Shown: piece after piece, positions 42,561 through 50,168 of the stretch
Numbering within the stretch: position 1 is the stretch's first letter
Layout: each line of letters starts with the position of its first letter
NCBI GenBank assembly: GCA_043759595.1
Contig: JAYVLG010000198.1
Coordinates: 1 to 53,808 of the forward strand
DNA from: Sulfurirhabdus sp043759595
GTDB lineage: Bacteria; Pseudomonadota; Gammaproteobacteria; Burkholderiales; SMCO01
DNA: 53,808 nucleotides
Direction: 5' to 3'
Notes under the pieces: generated by a model
The model's database searches: none
What the model saw: only the letters and a program-made list of their open reading frames with translations
Told to the model about the DNA's origin: nothing
Program-made: the position numbers and the translations under genes

Positions 42561-42561
42561 G

Positions 42562-43671
42562 CTACTCGGCTGCTATGAAACGAAAACTCACACGCAAATC
42601 ATTCATCCAAGATGGGTCAATCAGGCCATCATGCTGGAGACGGCCGACCACGATACCCGGGTGAACGCCAATTTTTCCGGCGAAATCACATACGGCTGCT
42701 TTAGTCCGCAGCCCTGTCAATTGAGGTGCAAAGCGATCAGGGATCAAGAAATTTCCAGCCCAGTCATTGGCTTCACGTTCTTCCACAGAATCCGCTCCCG
42801 ATTTAGTTGGGTCATCCAGATAAACCGATTTTTTCTCTTTTGCATGCAGCAGTACGTGAGCTGCTTCGTGAAACAGGGTAAACCAGAACTTGTCGTTAGT
42901 TTTGCCATACAGGGAGAGTTGAATAAGTGGGCGATGGAGGTTAAGCCACCGCGCAACACCACTGACGTGTGCTTTGGGGATGCCCGGAACCAGCACGAAA
43001 GCTACGCCTGCCTGGCGGAACAAGGTGTGCAAATGGGGCTGAAATTCCTCTAGATCAAGGTTAGTCAGCGTACGTATCTCGGCCAGTGCCGCCTCAAAGC
43101 GAGCTCGGTCATATTTCGGACCATCTTGCTTTTCAGCTTCCTGCTCTCCCATACGCAACCAGGCAGAGATAGCGCCGACATCGCTTTGCTCCTCTCTGCT
43201 ACGGCGAAATGCAGCCTGCATTTGACCATAATGGCTCTGCCACTCTTCAGGAGAAGCAACACCAAAAAAACGCAGGCACGATTCCACCAAGCCAGGTTTA
43301 GACTTCACGTCTACCCGGCGTTTCTCGATGGCACCTGCATTCATCAATTCTTTGATTGGCAACTGGTCGAGCCAGTCTATCCAACCGGCAAATTTCTCTG
43401 CTGCTTCGAGACGAGCACAACGCTCACGGTACTTCGCTTCACGTGCCAGCCAGAAGCCAACGGTGCTACCCACTACACGTTCCAGTCGAATGGCGGCATC
43501 TTCAGTAAGCGGAACCTTGCCCTTGATGAGCTGGTTAACGTGCTTGGTGGTATAGCCCAATCGTTGCGCCAATTCGGCCTGAGTCCAGTCACGTTCTTCG
43601 ATGATGTCGAGAAGAGTGTCCCCTGGTGGAGAAACCCAGTCTGGTGCGAATGGGGCTGCCAAATCATTCAT
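42562..43671 (-). CDS. HigA-like antitoxin fused to an ImmA/IrrE Zn-peptidase domain
   Basis: A 369-residue two-domain protein. Residues 15-75 hold an XRE/HigA helix-turn-helix (WTQAELAQRLGYTTKHVNQLIKG). Residues about 190-330 form an IrrE/ImmA-type metallopeptidase with zinc motif HEAAH (268-272) and the downstream REANDWAGNFLIP acid/Asn segment. In ImmA and IrrE this domain cleaves a partner repressor. ATG 43671 (MNDLAAPFAPDW) is preferred over a longer reading because it overlaps the toxin stop by 8 bases, typical for toxin-first HigBA pairs. It lies between hsdM-2 and hsdS. It may neutralise HigB, repress the palindrome at 44018, and self-regulate by proteolysis (inferred). Confidence 0.85.
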   Translation of the reverse strand: MNDLAAPFAPDWVSPPGDTLLDIIEERDWTQAELAQRLGYTTKHVNQLIKGKVPLTEDAAIRLERVVGSTVGFWLAREAKYRERCARLEAAEKFAGWIDWLDQLPIKELMNAGAIEKRRVDVKSKPGLVESCLRFFGVASPEEWQSHYGQMQAAFRRSREEQSDVGAISAWLRMGEQEAEKQDGPKYDRARFEAALAEIRTLTNLDLEEFQPHLHTLFRQAGVAFVLVPGIPKAHVSGVARWLNLHRPLIQLSLYGKTNDKFWFTLFHEAAHVLLHAKEKKSVYLDDPTKSGADSVEEREANDWAGNFLIPDRFAPQLTGLRTKAAVCDFAGKIGVHPGIVVGRLQHDGLIDPSWMNDLRVSFRFIAAE

Positions 43672-43993
43672 GGTAGTCTCCAATAAATTCGATGCAGATG
43701 ATTGTGACCTGTGACCAGTCAATGGACAGATCATCACGAATGGGGCAAGGGTCTTGACCGGAAGCAAATACGAGCCTCCAACCTCCTGCCAAATCGAGAG
43801 CAATCTGGCCCGAACGATCACCCTTGAGTGGATGGGGATTGCCCGCAGTTAAATCAGTTACCCGGCCTGCTGCATCTAAGTCATCAAGCCGTGTTCTTAA
43901 TTTACGTGCGCAAGCAGCACCAAGTTTTTTCTCAGCAACAGCCTGCTTTTCACATAACTCTCGAATCTTTTTGTCCTTGAAGTGTATCTCCAA
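43664..43993 (-). CDS. higB: HigB/RelE-superfamily toxin
   Basis: A 109-residue protein of the 'plasmid maintenance system killer' type. It starts MEIHFKDKKIRELCEKQ, then LRTRLDDLDAA, a middle loop NPHPLKGDRSGQIALDL and WRLVFASGQDP, and ends EFIGDYHE, the HigB/ParE-fold order. Basic residues K/R in HPLKGDRSG and the C-terminal Tyr-His could form an mRNA-cleavage site. The frame opens at TTG 43993, with GAGG spaced 6 bases before it. It is the only operon gene with a sizeable gap upstream (67 bp), which carries a perfect palindrome, so it probably has its own promoter. Confidence 0.85.
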   Translation of the reverse strand: MEIHFKDKKIRELCEKQAVAEKKLGAACARKLRTRLDDLDAAGRVTDLTAGNPHPLKGDRSGQIALDLAGGWRLVFASGQDPCPIRDDLSIDWSQVTIICIEFIGDYHE

Positions 43994-44017
43994 GAGAACC
44001 TCGCCATTCTATATAAC

Positions 44018-44034
44018 TTTACCTAATAGGTAAA
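44018..44034. promoter_or_regulatory. Palindromic operator upstream of higB
   Basis: TTTACCT-AAT-AGGTAAA is a perfect 7-bp dyad, 25 bases before the toxin start. It is the expected binding site for the HTH of the downstream antitoxin. A TATAGAAT-like -10 word lies just downstream on the minus strand. Confidence 0.65.
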
Positions 44035-44060
44035 TAATTTAATTGCACTCGCCACAATTT

Positions 44061-45575
44061 CTATTGAGGCCGGTCGGTAACTAATCCATCCAGTGTTTCT
44101 ACCAGGTTATCCATCTGCAGCCAAAAATCACGCCCAGATGTTTGCCATTGCTCCCATGCTGCTTCTAGTGTTTCTGGCTGTTGAGATTGACCATTAACGC
44201 TAATGACTGAAGCTTGGCGTTTGACGTAGAGCGGGATCGACAGGTTGTCTTTGTTAGCAGAGATTGAGTCGATAGTTGCTACTTTTGCAAACCCTGACTC
44301 ATCTTGGAAAGCTTGATAGGCATTAATAATACGCTGCTGGTGCTCCGGCTTAAGGAAGCTCTGCGCCCGTTCACGCGTGACCTCACTCAACGCGTCGATG
44401 AACAGCACCTTGCCCTTGCGAGCAGCTAGTTTGCGGCGGTTGCAGACGACGATGCAGGATTCCATCGGCGAGTTATAGAACAAGTTCGGCCCGAGGCCAA
44501 TCACCGCTTCGACCCAATCCAGCTCGACCATCTTGGCGCGCATGGATTGTTCCTCGTTACGGAACAGCACGCCATGGGGCCAGAGAACGGCGCAGCGGCC
44601 TTTGTCACTAAGACTGGCCAGGATATGCTGCTGAAAGGCATAGTCGGCTCGGCCCTGGGGTGGGGTGCCGAGGAAGTTGCGGCCCCATTTATCCTTCTCC
44701 CACGCCGTGCGATCCCACTGCTTGATGGAATACGGCGGATTGGCCAGAATCACGTCGAACTTGCGCAGGCGGTCACCCTCAATGTGCTTGGGGTCGGCCA
44801 GAGTGTCGCCACGAAATATCTGAAAATCCTCAACGCCATGCAAAAAAAGGTTCATCCGTGCAATGCCGGAGGTAATGAGATTGCGCTCCTGACCGTAGAG
44901 CTTCAACGTGCGATATTCTCCGCCGCTGCGCTTGACCTCGGTCAGCGCCGAAATCAGCATGCCACCGGTGCCGCAGGTAGGGTCGTAGATCGACTCGCCG
45001 GCCTGGGGCGCAAGTAGTTGCGTCATCAGGTGAACGACAGTGCGGTTGGTGTAGAACTCGGCTGCAGTGTGACCGGAGTCGTCGGCGAATTTCTTGATGA
45101 GAAATTCGTAAGCGTTGCCAAGTTCGTCCTCGGGCACGTTGGCGACCGAAAGCGTTTGGGTGGAGAAGTGCTCGATCAGATTCTTGAGGGTTTCGTCGGG
45201 CAGGCGCTCTCGGTTGGTCCACGGCGCGTCGCCGAAGATGCCGGCGAGCAAGTCAGGGTTGGCGGCTTCCAATTGGCGCAGGGCGGTTTGGATGGCCATG
45301 CCGACGTTTTTCGGCGACTGACGTACATCCTTCCAGTGCGCGCCTTCGGGGATTTGGAAGCGGTGGTTCTCGGCAAACTCAGCGTAAGAGAGATCGCTAC
45401 CAGAATCAGCCAATGCGGCTTGGTATTCCTCTTCCCAGATATCCGAGATGCGCTTGAAAAACAGCAGCGGGAAGATGAACTGCTTGTAGTCACCTGCGTC
45501 GATCAAGCCGCGCAGCAGGACAGCTGCGCCCCAGAGATAACTTTCCAATTCTTGTTGGGTGATTCGGGCGCTCAT
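44061..45575 (-). CDS. hsdM: Type I DNA methyltransferase subunit M, second copy (HsdM-2)
   Basis: A 504-residue N6-adenine methyltransferase. The helical HsdM_N domain spans about 1-150 (LESYLWGAAVLLRGLIDAGD, FIFPLLFFKRISDIWEEEY). The SAM-binding motif I is DPTCGTGGML (198-207) and catalytic motif IV is NPPY (279-282), both intact. The C-terminal extension runs to residue 504. Its ATG overlaps the HsdM-1 stop by 4 bases. It is clearly homologous to HsdM-1 yet far from identical, so it is an old duplication or a merged second system rather than a recent copy. Confidence 0.94.
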   Translation of the reverse strand: MSARITQQELESYLWGAAVLLRGLIDAGDYKQFIFPLLFFKRISDIWEEEYQAALADSGSDLSYAEFAENHRFQIPEGAHWKDVRQSPKNVGMAIQTALRQLEAANPDLLAGIFGDAPWTNRERLPDETLKNLIEHFSTQTLSVANVPEDELGNAYEFLIKKFADDSGHTAAEFYTNRTVVHLMTQLLAPQAGESIYDPTCGTGGMLISALTEVKRSGGEYRTLKLYGQERNLITSGIARMNLFLHGVEDFQIFRGDTLADPKHIEGDRLRKFDVILANPPYSIKQWDRTAWEKDKWGRNFLGTPPQGRADYAFQQHILASLSDKGRCAVLWPHGVLFRNEEQSMRAKMVELDWVEAVIGLGPNLFYNSPMESCIVVCNRRKLAARKGKVLFIDALSEVTRERAQSFLKPEHQQRIINAYQAFQDESGFAKVATIDSISANKDNLSIPLYVKRQASVISVNGQSQQPETLEAAWEQWQTSGRDFWLQMDNLVETLDGLVTDRPQ

Positions 45576-47068
45576 TGCAGCCAGCCTCCCTCAGTCATTA
45601 CTTTGGCGAGGCGATCCTCGGCTTCGCGGCAGCGGGTGAGTGCATCCTTGAATGAGGCAATGGCTTCCGGCAGTGGCGGGATATCCTCCTGCAAGGGTGG
45701 CAGCACGTAGCGGGAAATATTGAGCGTCCAATCCTCGGCCTTGATGTCGTCGAGGCTGACGATGCGCACAGCGTCCTGCACGTCCTCGAAGTTTTCGAAC
45801 CAGCGCTGAATTTCAAGAGCGTGTTCGGGCTCCAGGTAGTTCTGTGCCCGTCCACGCCTGAATAGGCGGGACGCGTCGGCAATCATGACCTTCTTGCACC
45901 GTTGGGCTGGTTTCTTCTTGCGCAGCACCAGAATGCAAGCGGCCAGACCAGTCCCATAAAACAGGTTTGGTGCCAGGCCTATAACAGCTTCAACCAGATC
46001 CATCTCCAGCAATTTCTGACGAATCGCACCCTCGGCCCCTTTGCGGAATAACGCGCCCTGCGGCAACACCACGGCCATGCGTCCTTTGACCTCGGCCATC
46101 GACTTGACCATGTGCTGCACCCAGGCAAAATCACCCAAACTTGAAGGCGGCAGGCCGGCGAAGTTGCGGCCGAATGGGTCATTGATCCACTGTTCCTCGC
46201 CCCACTTTTCCAGTGAGAACGGCGGATTGGCGATGACGCAGTCGAAGTTTGCGAGGCGGTCACCATCGAAGAAGGCTGGGTTACGCAGGGTGTCGCCGCG
46301 CACAATCTGGAAATCCTCGATGCCGTGCAGGAAAAGGTTCATGCGGGCAATGGACGAGGTAGTCAGGTTTTTTTCCTGGCCGTAGAGCTTGCCCCACAGG
46401 CGCTTCACATCACCGTGCATGTCCTTCACGTGCTGGACGGCGGCGAGTAGCATGCCGCCAGTGCCGCAAGCCGGGTCGTAGATAGTCTCGCCCTCCCGGG
46501 GATCGAGCATCTCAATCATCAGTCGAACCACGCTGCGCGGAGTATAGAACTCGCCGGCCTTCTTGTTGGTGGCGTCGGCAAATTTCTTGATCAGGTATTC
46601 GTAGGCGTCGCCAAGTAGGTCCGAGGTGACATTGTGGTTGCCCAGGGGCAGCCTGGAAAAGTGCTCGATGAGATCTTTCAGGAGCGGATCGGATAGGCGG
46701 TCCTTGTTGGTCCATTGGGCATCTCCAAATACGCCATAGAGGGTATCAGGATTGGCCTTCTCTATCTCGCGCATGGCCCGTTGCAGTGCGTTGCCCACAT
46801 TGGTGGCCACGGCACGCACATTGTTCCAGTGACAGTCATCCGGGATCTGGAAGCGGTGAGATTCCGGGAATAACGCAAGTTCAGCATCGCCAGTGTCCGC
46901 AACAATCTCGGCGTATTCATCGTCCCAGACATCGCAAATACGCTTGAAGAATAGCAGCGGGAAGATGTAGGTTTTGAAGTCAGCCGCATCCACCGGACCA
47001 CGCAGGATATTGGCGGACTCCCAGAGATGGGATTCAATCTGGTTGAGCGTGATTTCATTTGCGCTCAA
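45572..47068 (-). CDS. hsdM: Type I DNA methyltransferase subunit M, first copy (HsdM-1)
   Basis: A 498-residue N6-adenine methyltransferase. HsdM_N begins LNQIESHLWESANILRGPVD, with IFPLLFFKRICDVWDDEY. Motif I DPACGTGGML is near 198-207 and motif IV NPPF near 281-284, so catalysis should be possible. The start is best placed at TTG 47068, which overlaps the PIN-gene stop as TTGA and has AGAAGGG upstream. A longer TTG-start frame adds an Ala/Arg-rich tail unlike HsdM. It is followed directly by HsdM-2. Confidence 0.92.
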   Translation of the reverse strand: MSANEITLNQIESHLWESANILRGPVDAADFKTYIFPLLFFKRICDVWDDEYAEIVADTGDAELALFPESHRFQIPDDCHWNNVRAVATNVGNALQRAMREIEKANPDTLYGVFGDAQWTNKDRLSDPLLKDLIEHFSRLPLGNHNVTSDLLGDAYEYLIKKFADATNKKAGEFYTPRSVVRLMIEMLDPREGETIYDPACGTGGMLLAAVQHVKDMHGDVKRLWGKLYGQEKNLTTSSIARMNLFLHGIEDFQIVRGDTLRNPAFFDGDRLANFDCVIANPPFSLEKWGEEQWINDPFGRNFAGLPPSSLGDFAWVQHMVKSMAEVKGRMAVVLPQGALFRKGAEGAIRQKLLEMDLVEAVIGLAPNLFYGTGLAACILVLRKKKPAQRCKKVMIADASRLFRRGRAQNYLEPEHALEIQRWFENFEDVQDAVRIVSLDDIKAEDWTLNISRYVLPPLQEDIPPLPEAIASFKDALTRCREAEDRLAKVMTEGGWLQ

Positions 47069-47562
47069 GGCTGCAACCCTTCTTCTATTGCATGCAGCCG
47101 CTGCTCGGCAAGGTGCCAAGGCAATCTACGGCCATGCACCTGCATCTGCAGATAGGCATTTCGAGCAACCTGAACTGATATCTTCCCTGTTTTCACCATT
47201 TCCTCAACCAGCCAAAGTGTTCCGTGAACCTGAATATTTTCCTGATCAGCCACCGCTCTCAAGGCACTGTCACCTGTTAATAATGGGCACTTCTCGTGTT
47301 CCGCCAACACCAGCGCGAATAGGTCCATACGGCCTGGACGCGGGTATTTTTGAGCAAGCTGTTCAACCCGAGTCACCATATTGTCATTCAATGACCTAGA
47401 CTCCAAACCCATTCCCAATAGATACCCATGTTGCTCATCGAGTTCTTCGTAAAACAATACGTCAGGGACAGCAAACTGATAACTGAGACTGAACATTGGA
47501 GCAACGAGACCACCAATCTCAATATCGATCAGAATATTGGCATCACTGATGAACAGCAGCAT
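47065..47562 (-). CDS. PIN-domain protein (predicted toxin/RNase)
   Basis: A 165-residue PIN-fold protein with the expected acidic residues: Asp7 in FISDANILID, Glu39 in VLFYEELDE, Asp80 in GRMDLFALVLA, and Asp98 in LLTGDSALR. These form the metal site of PIN RNases (VapC-like superfamily). The C-terminal helices (WLVEEMVKTGKISVQVARNAY) resemble the DUF3368/DUF4411-type PIN proteins often paired with an XRE–ImmA/IrrE partner. Its ATG lies 20 bp inside the 3' end of that partner gene and uses the GGAGGG site there; its stop overlaps the HsdM-1 start. Antitoxin-first order fits a type II toxin–antitoxin module. Confidence 0.8.
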   Translation of the reverse strand: MLLFISDANILIDIEIGGLVAPMFSLSYQFAVPDVLFYEELDEQHGYLLGMGLESRSLNDNMVTRVEQLAQKYPRPGRMDLFALVLAEHEKCPLLTGDSALRAVADQENIQVHGTLWLVEEMVKTGKISVQVARNAYLQMQVHGRRLPWHLAEQRLHAIEEGLQP

Positions 47563-48610
47563 TACTGCCCTCCAAAGCGCGCACGGTTTGGAAGGCGGTC
47601 AGAGACATCTTCATCAGCTCTGCTGCCTTTGACTCCCCGATGTAATCCTCTGCGAGTGCATGAAAAACCAGCTGCTCAAACACATGAGCCTTCTCCGCGG
47701 GGTATGGTATACATGGTTCAGTTACATGCCACCCTTTAATTCGGAACAATCGGGCCTGATCGCCACGGTAAGCATGCGTAACAATTCCAAGGTCGCTTGC
47801 CCGATAGAGAATACCGGCCATGCTTAGGCCAAATTCCTCCTTAAGGAGGGCCAGTTCTTTGGGCTCAATATAATTTCGGTGCTGGCCAAGTTCCTGAAGC
47901 ACTGACTGCCGAGGAATCAAAAATGCTCCTGCAAATCGATTGCACGCCTTCTCTTCATCGATGTCAGCCGCTAGGCGACCAGCCAACATCAGGTGCCCCA
48001 ACTCATGAGCCAAGGTAAAACGTTGCCGGTCACCAGGCCAATTACTTCCCACAACGACAATCGGCATCTGGTTAACTTTAGCGGCTAAACCATCAAATTT
48101 CCGGTCGGTATTTGTATCTACAATAAAGACACGAATGCCGTGCGTCTCAAGGACATCAATCAGGTCTGGTATGGGATCAAAGCCCAGCTTCCACGCCTGG
48201 CGAACGGTCTCAGCCACCCCCTCGATCTGCGAGACGTCTACAATAGCGTCAGGCAGACCTTCGACAGGCGCGAATGGAATTACAGGCGGGGTGGGAAACA
48301 GGCTCTCTAGCTCAATTCGCCGTTCGATCTGGTCGATCACCCCATGCGTAATAGCATTAAGCTGTTTCTTGGGTAGAGAACTGCGCTTTCGATACTCAAT
48401 CCCATCCAGCGCAACAGTTTCTGGACGAAAAAAATATTCAGTCCGCACATTGAGCGCCCGAGAAAGCTTAATCAATATCTCCGAGGATGGCATTGCCACA
48501 CCATCTTCGTATTTCTTGATAGAAGCATGAGAAAGACCAATTGCATCGCCTAATGCTCGTAGAGATAACCCGGCAGCTTTGCGCGCGCGAAATAATCGCT
48601 GGCTAAACAT
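47543..48610 (-). CDS. XRE-family regulator fused to ImmA/IrrE Zn-peptidase
   Basis: A 355-residue protein leading the operon. The HTH covers about 7-55 (RKAAGLSLRALGDAIGLSHA). The central and C-terminal part is an ImmA/IrrE metallopeptidase with HELGH at 202-206 and EKACNRFAGAFLIP (220-233) as the third-ligand region (COG2856 type). It is distinct from the HigA-like protein later in the same operon. GGAGGG lies 9 bases before the ATG, a TATAAT -10 box at 48652-48657, and flanking inverted repeats suggest autorepression. It is probably the antitoxin or regulator of the PIN protein, and controls the whole R-M operon (inference). Confidence 0.88.
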   Translation of the reverse strand: MFSQRLFRARKAAGLSLRALGDAIGLSHASIKKYEDGVAMPSSEILIKLSRALNVRTEYFFRPETVALDGIEYRKRSSLPKKQLNAITHGVIDQIERRIELESLFPTPPVIPFAPVEGLPDAIVDVSQIEGVAETVRQAWKLGFDPIPDLIDVLETHGIRVFIVDTNTDRKFDGLAAKVNQMPIVVVGSNWPGDRQRFTLAHELGHLMLAGRLAADIDEEKACNRFAGAFLIPRQSVLQELGQHRNYIEPKELALLKEEFGLSMAGILYRASDLGIVTHAYRGDQARLFRIKGWHVTEPCIPYPAEKAHVFEQLVFHALAEDYIGESKAAELMKMSLTAFQTVRALEGSNAAVHQ

Positions 48611-48632
48611 AGTTCCCTCCTAAATCAGCGAA

Positions 48633-48669
48633 GTTTACAAAAACAAAATTTATTATACATAATGTAAAC
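48633..48669. promoter_or_regulatory. Operon promoter with inverted-repeat operator
   Basis: GTTTACA (48633-48639) and TGTAAAC (48663-48669) are inverted arms around a minus-strand TATAAT (48652-48657). An autorepressor bound to both arms would straddle the -10. The half-site TTTAC is shared with the palindrome at 44018. Confidence 0.6.
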
Positions 48670-48756
48670 CATTAATGGGAACAACTAATTCGATACGCGC
48701 TGTTTTATTAATCCATGTTCAGCCAATTAACACTGTTCACTTCAAAAGGAGGTTTT

Positions 48757-49152
48757 ATGAACAGTTACAAAGAGAAGCTAAAATCACGGCGATCAATCAA
48801 AGCCATTGTGGCTAAAATTGAAATTCCAGGTGCCATTTTATGGGTGCGAAAATACAAAACTGGGAGCGTATCCCTTTGGTCTCAACCCAAAAAAGGAGAA
48901 TATAAGCGAGAAGCAAAGCCTATCTTACAAAAGTGGGCGTCAACGGTTGGTGCTGAACAGGGTGAACTTACATGGTGGGTTCATGCAGATAAGAGTAGCC
49001 TTGCACTTAAAAAGCTCTTTCAGCTTGAAGGCGCCAAAATAATCGAGCTAAATTTGCTTAAACTTAGCCCTTTTATCATAATCACCCTCCCTTTCAACAT
49101 CTGGGTTAAAAAACTATCCAGCATCCGTAACGGAATATTTTTTCGGATCTAA
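48757..49152 (+). CDS. Hypothetical basic protein (131 aa)
   Basis: A 131-residue basic protein starting MNSYKEKLKSRRSIKAIVAK at an ATG preceded by the very strong AAAGGAGG. Features are a Trp-rich middle (WVRKYKTGSVSLWSQPKK, LTWWVHADKS) and a hydrophobic C-terminal segment (LSPFIIITLPFNIWV) that could be a membrane anchor. I do not recognise the family. It diverges from the defence operon and its stop overlaps that of the convergent XRE gene by 4 bp. The pair may be functionally linked. Confidence 0.6.
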   Translation: MNSYKEKLKSRRSIKAIVAKIEIPGAILWVRKYKTGSVSLWSQPKKGEYKREAKPILQKWASTVGAEQGELTWWVHADKSSLALKKLFQLEGAKIIELNLLKLSPFIIITLPFNIWVKKLSSIRNGIFFRI

Positions 49153-49379
49153 ATGCCTTGCAACAATTCGATAACATCTAACTGGAGCGCCGTGGCAAGG
49201 CGCTCCATGTTGTCGATACTTATATTTCTTTCCCCCCTCTCCACTGATCCTACATAAGTCCGATGCAATTCCGCTAGTTCTGCAAGTTCTTCCTGCGATA
49301 TATCTCTGGCTAGGCGTGCCTTGCGCAGGTTCATGGCAAATCGCTGCCGAGCTGAGATCGTTTTTTTCCCTTTTTTCAT
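49149..49379 (-). CDS. Small XRE-family regulator (76 aa)
   Basis: A single-domain HTH protein of controller (C-protein) size. The HTH is RQRFAMNLRKARLARDISQE, then LAELAELHRTYVGSVERGER and NISIDNMERLATALQLDVIELL, an almost complete lambda-repressor-like fold. Small XRE proteins of this kind regulate R-M systems, phage genes or toxin–antitoxin units. Here it is convergent with the 131-aa unknown gene and about 540 bp from the R-M operon promoter. Its target is not determined by sequence. Confidence 0.85.
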   Translation of the reverse strand: MKKGKKTISARQRFAMNLRKARLARDISQEELAELAELHRTYVGSVERGERNISIDNMERLATALQLDVIELLQGI

Positions 49380-49658
49380 AGGGTATCAGCATGCCGATCT
49401 TGACGACTTTGAATCTACAGACTATAAGTAGCATTTAGTGGAGGAATAATCACTATTCCAACCTACCCCTCTTTCATGCAATCAAAGAGATGAAAAAGGG
49501 AGCGCGCCGCGACTTGTGGCTTATTCTCTCATTGAGATCAAAGCGCTAGTCGTTACTTCCGGAGCAAATACTATTGCTCAGCGGAAGCGAACAATGGGTA
49601 GCATCACTCATCAAAAAATGAATTGATGATTAGCCGCCTATTCCGTGAAGGAAATAAC

Positions 49659-50138
49659 ATGAATTGGATTAAAAAACCAGAAAAAGCAATGACGTTCTTT
49701 GGCTTGATTTACCTTGCTGTAGTTTGTTACTTGTTATATTGGGCATTAGATTTCATTGCCCACCCTAGACTCACCATTCCTGATCCCCAACAAGATTCCC
49801 AGTTTGGCTGGTTGCTAACTTATTTTGCTGCCGCTTTCCTGATGGCATATATCGCTGAGATTGGTGTCATCAAGGTAAAATCGAGGACGGTTTTAGTGAC
49901 AGCTTTTTACGCAATCGGAAGTTTCTTCTTTGTTGTCGATATCATTTCCGGAAATATTGGAAAAATACTATTTTTCGCTTGGATCCTGTTTGCATCGATT
50001 TGGGCGAGGAGGTATTTCATTCCATTTCATGTGCGTGATGAACTTAAACGTCAAAATGCGCTGCAAGAAGAAATGCTTGAAGAAATGCGTGAGTATCGTA
50101 ACATTAATAATTGGGAAAGACGTGAGCGTCCAAGATAA
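49659..50138 (+). CDS. Hypothetical membrane protein (159 aa)
   Basis: A 159-residue protein with about four transmembrane segments: MTFFGLIYLAVVCYLLYWAL, WLLTYFAAAFLMAYIAEIGVI, VTAFYAIGSFFFVVDII and ILFFAWILFASIWA. A charged cytosolic tail (ELKRQNALQEEMLEEMREY) may form a short coiled coil. ATG 49659 follows GAAGGAA; an earlier in-frame ATG is less well placed. I do not recognise the family. The next small gene begins 30 bp downstream, so they may be co-transcribed. Confidence 0.6.
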   Translation: MNWIKKPEKAMTFFGLIYLAVVCYLLYWALDFIAHPRLTIPDPQQDSQFGWLLTYFAAAFLMAYIAEIGVIKVKSRTVLVTAFYAIGSFFFVVDIISGNIGKILFFAWILFASIWARRYFIPFHVRDELKRQNALQEEMLEEMREYRNINNWERRERPR

Positions 50139-50168
50139 CGATTATTACGTTAACCATGTGGAGTGTCT

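Noticed and set aside
44547..45710. Plus-strand frames of 150-230 codons opposite hsdM-2
   Set aside because: The GC-rich third positions of hsdM create long antisense frames. The methyltransferase motifs fix the minus strand as coding.
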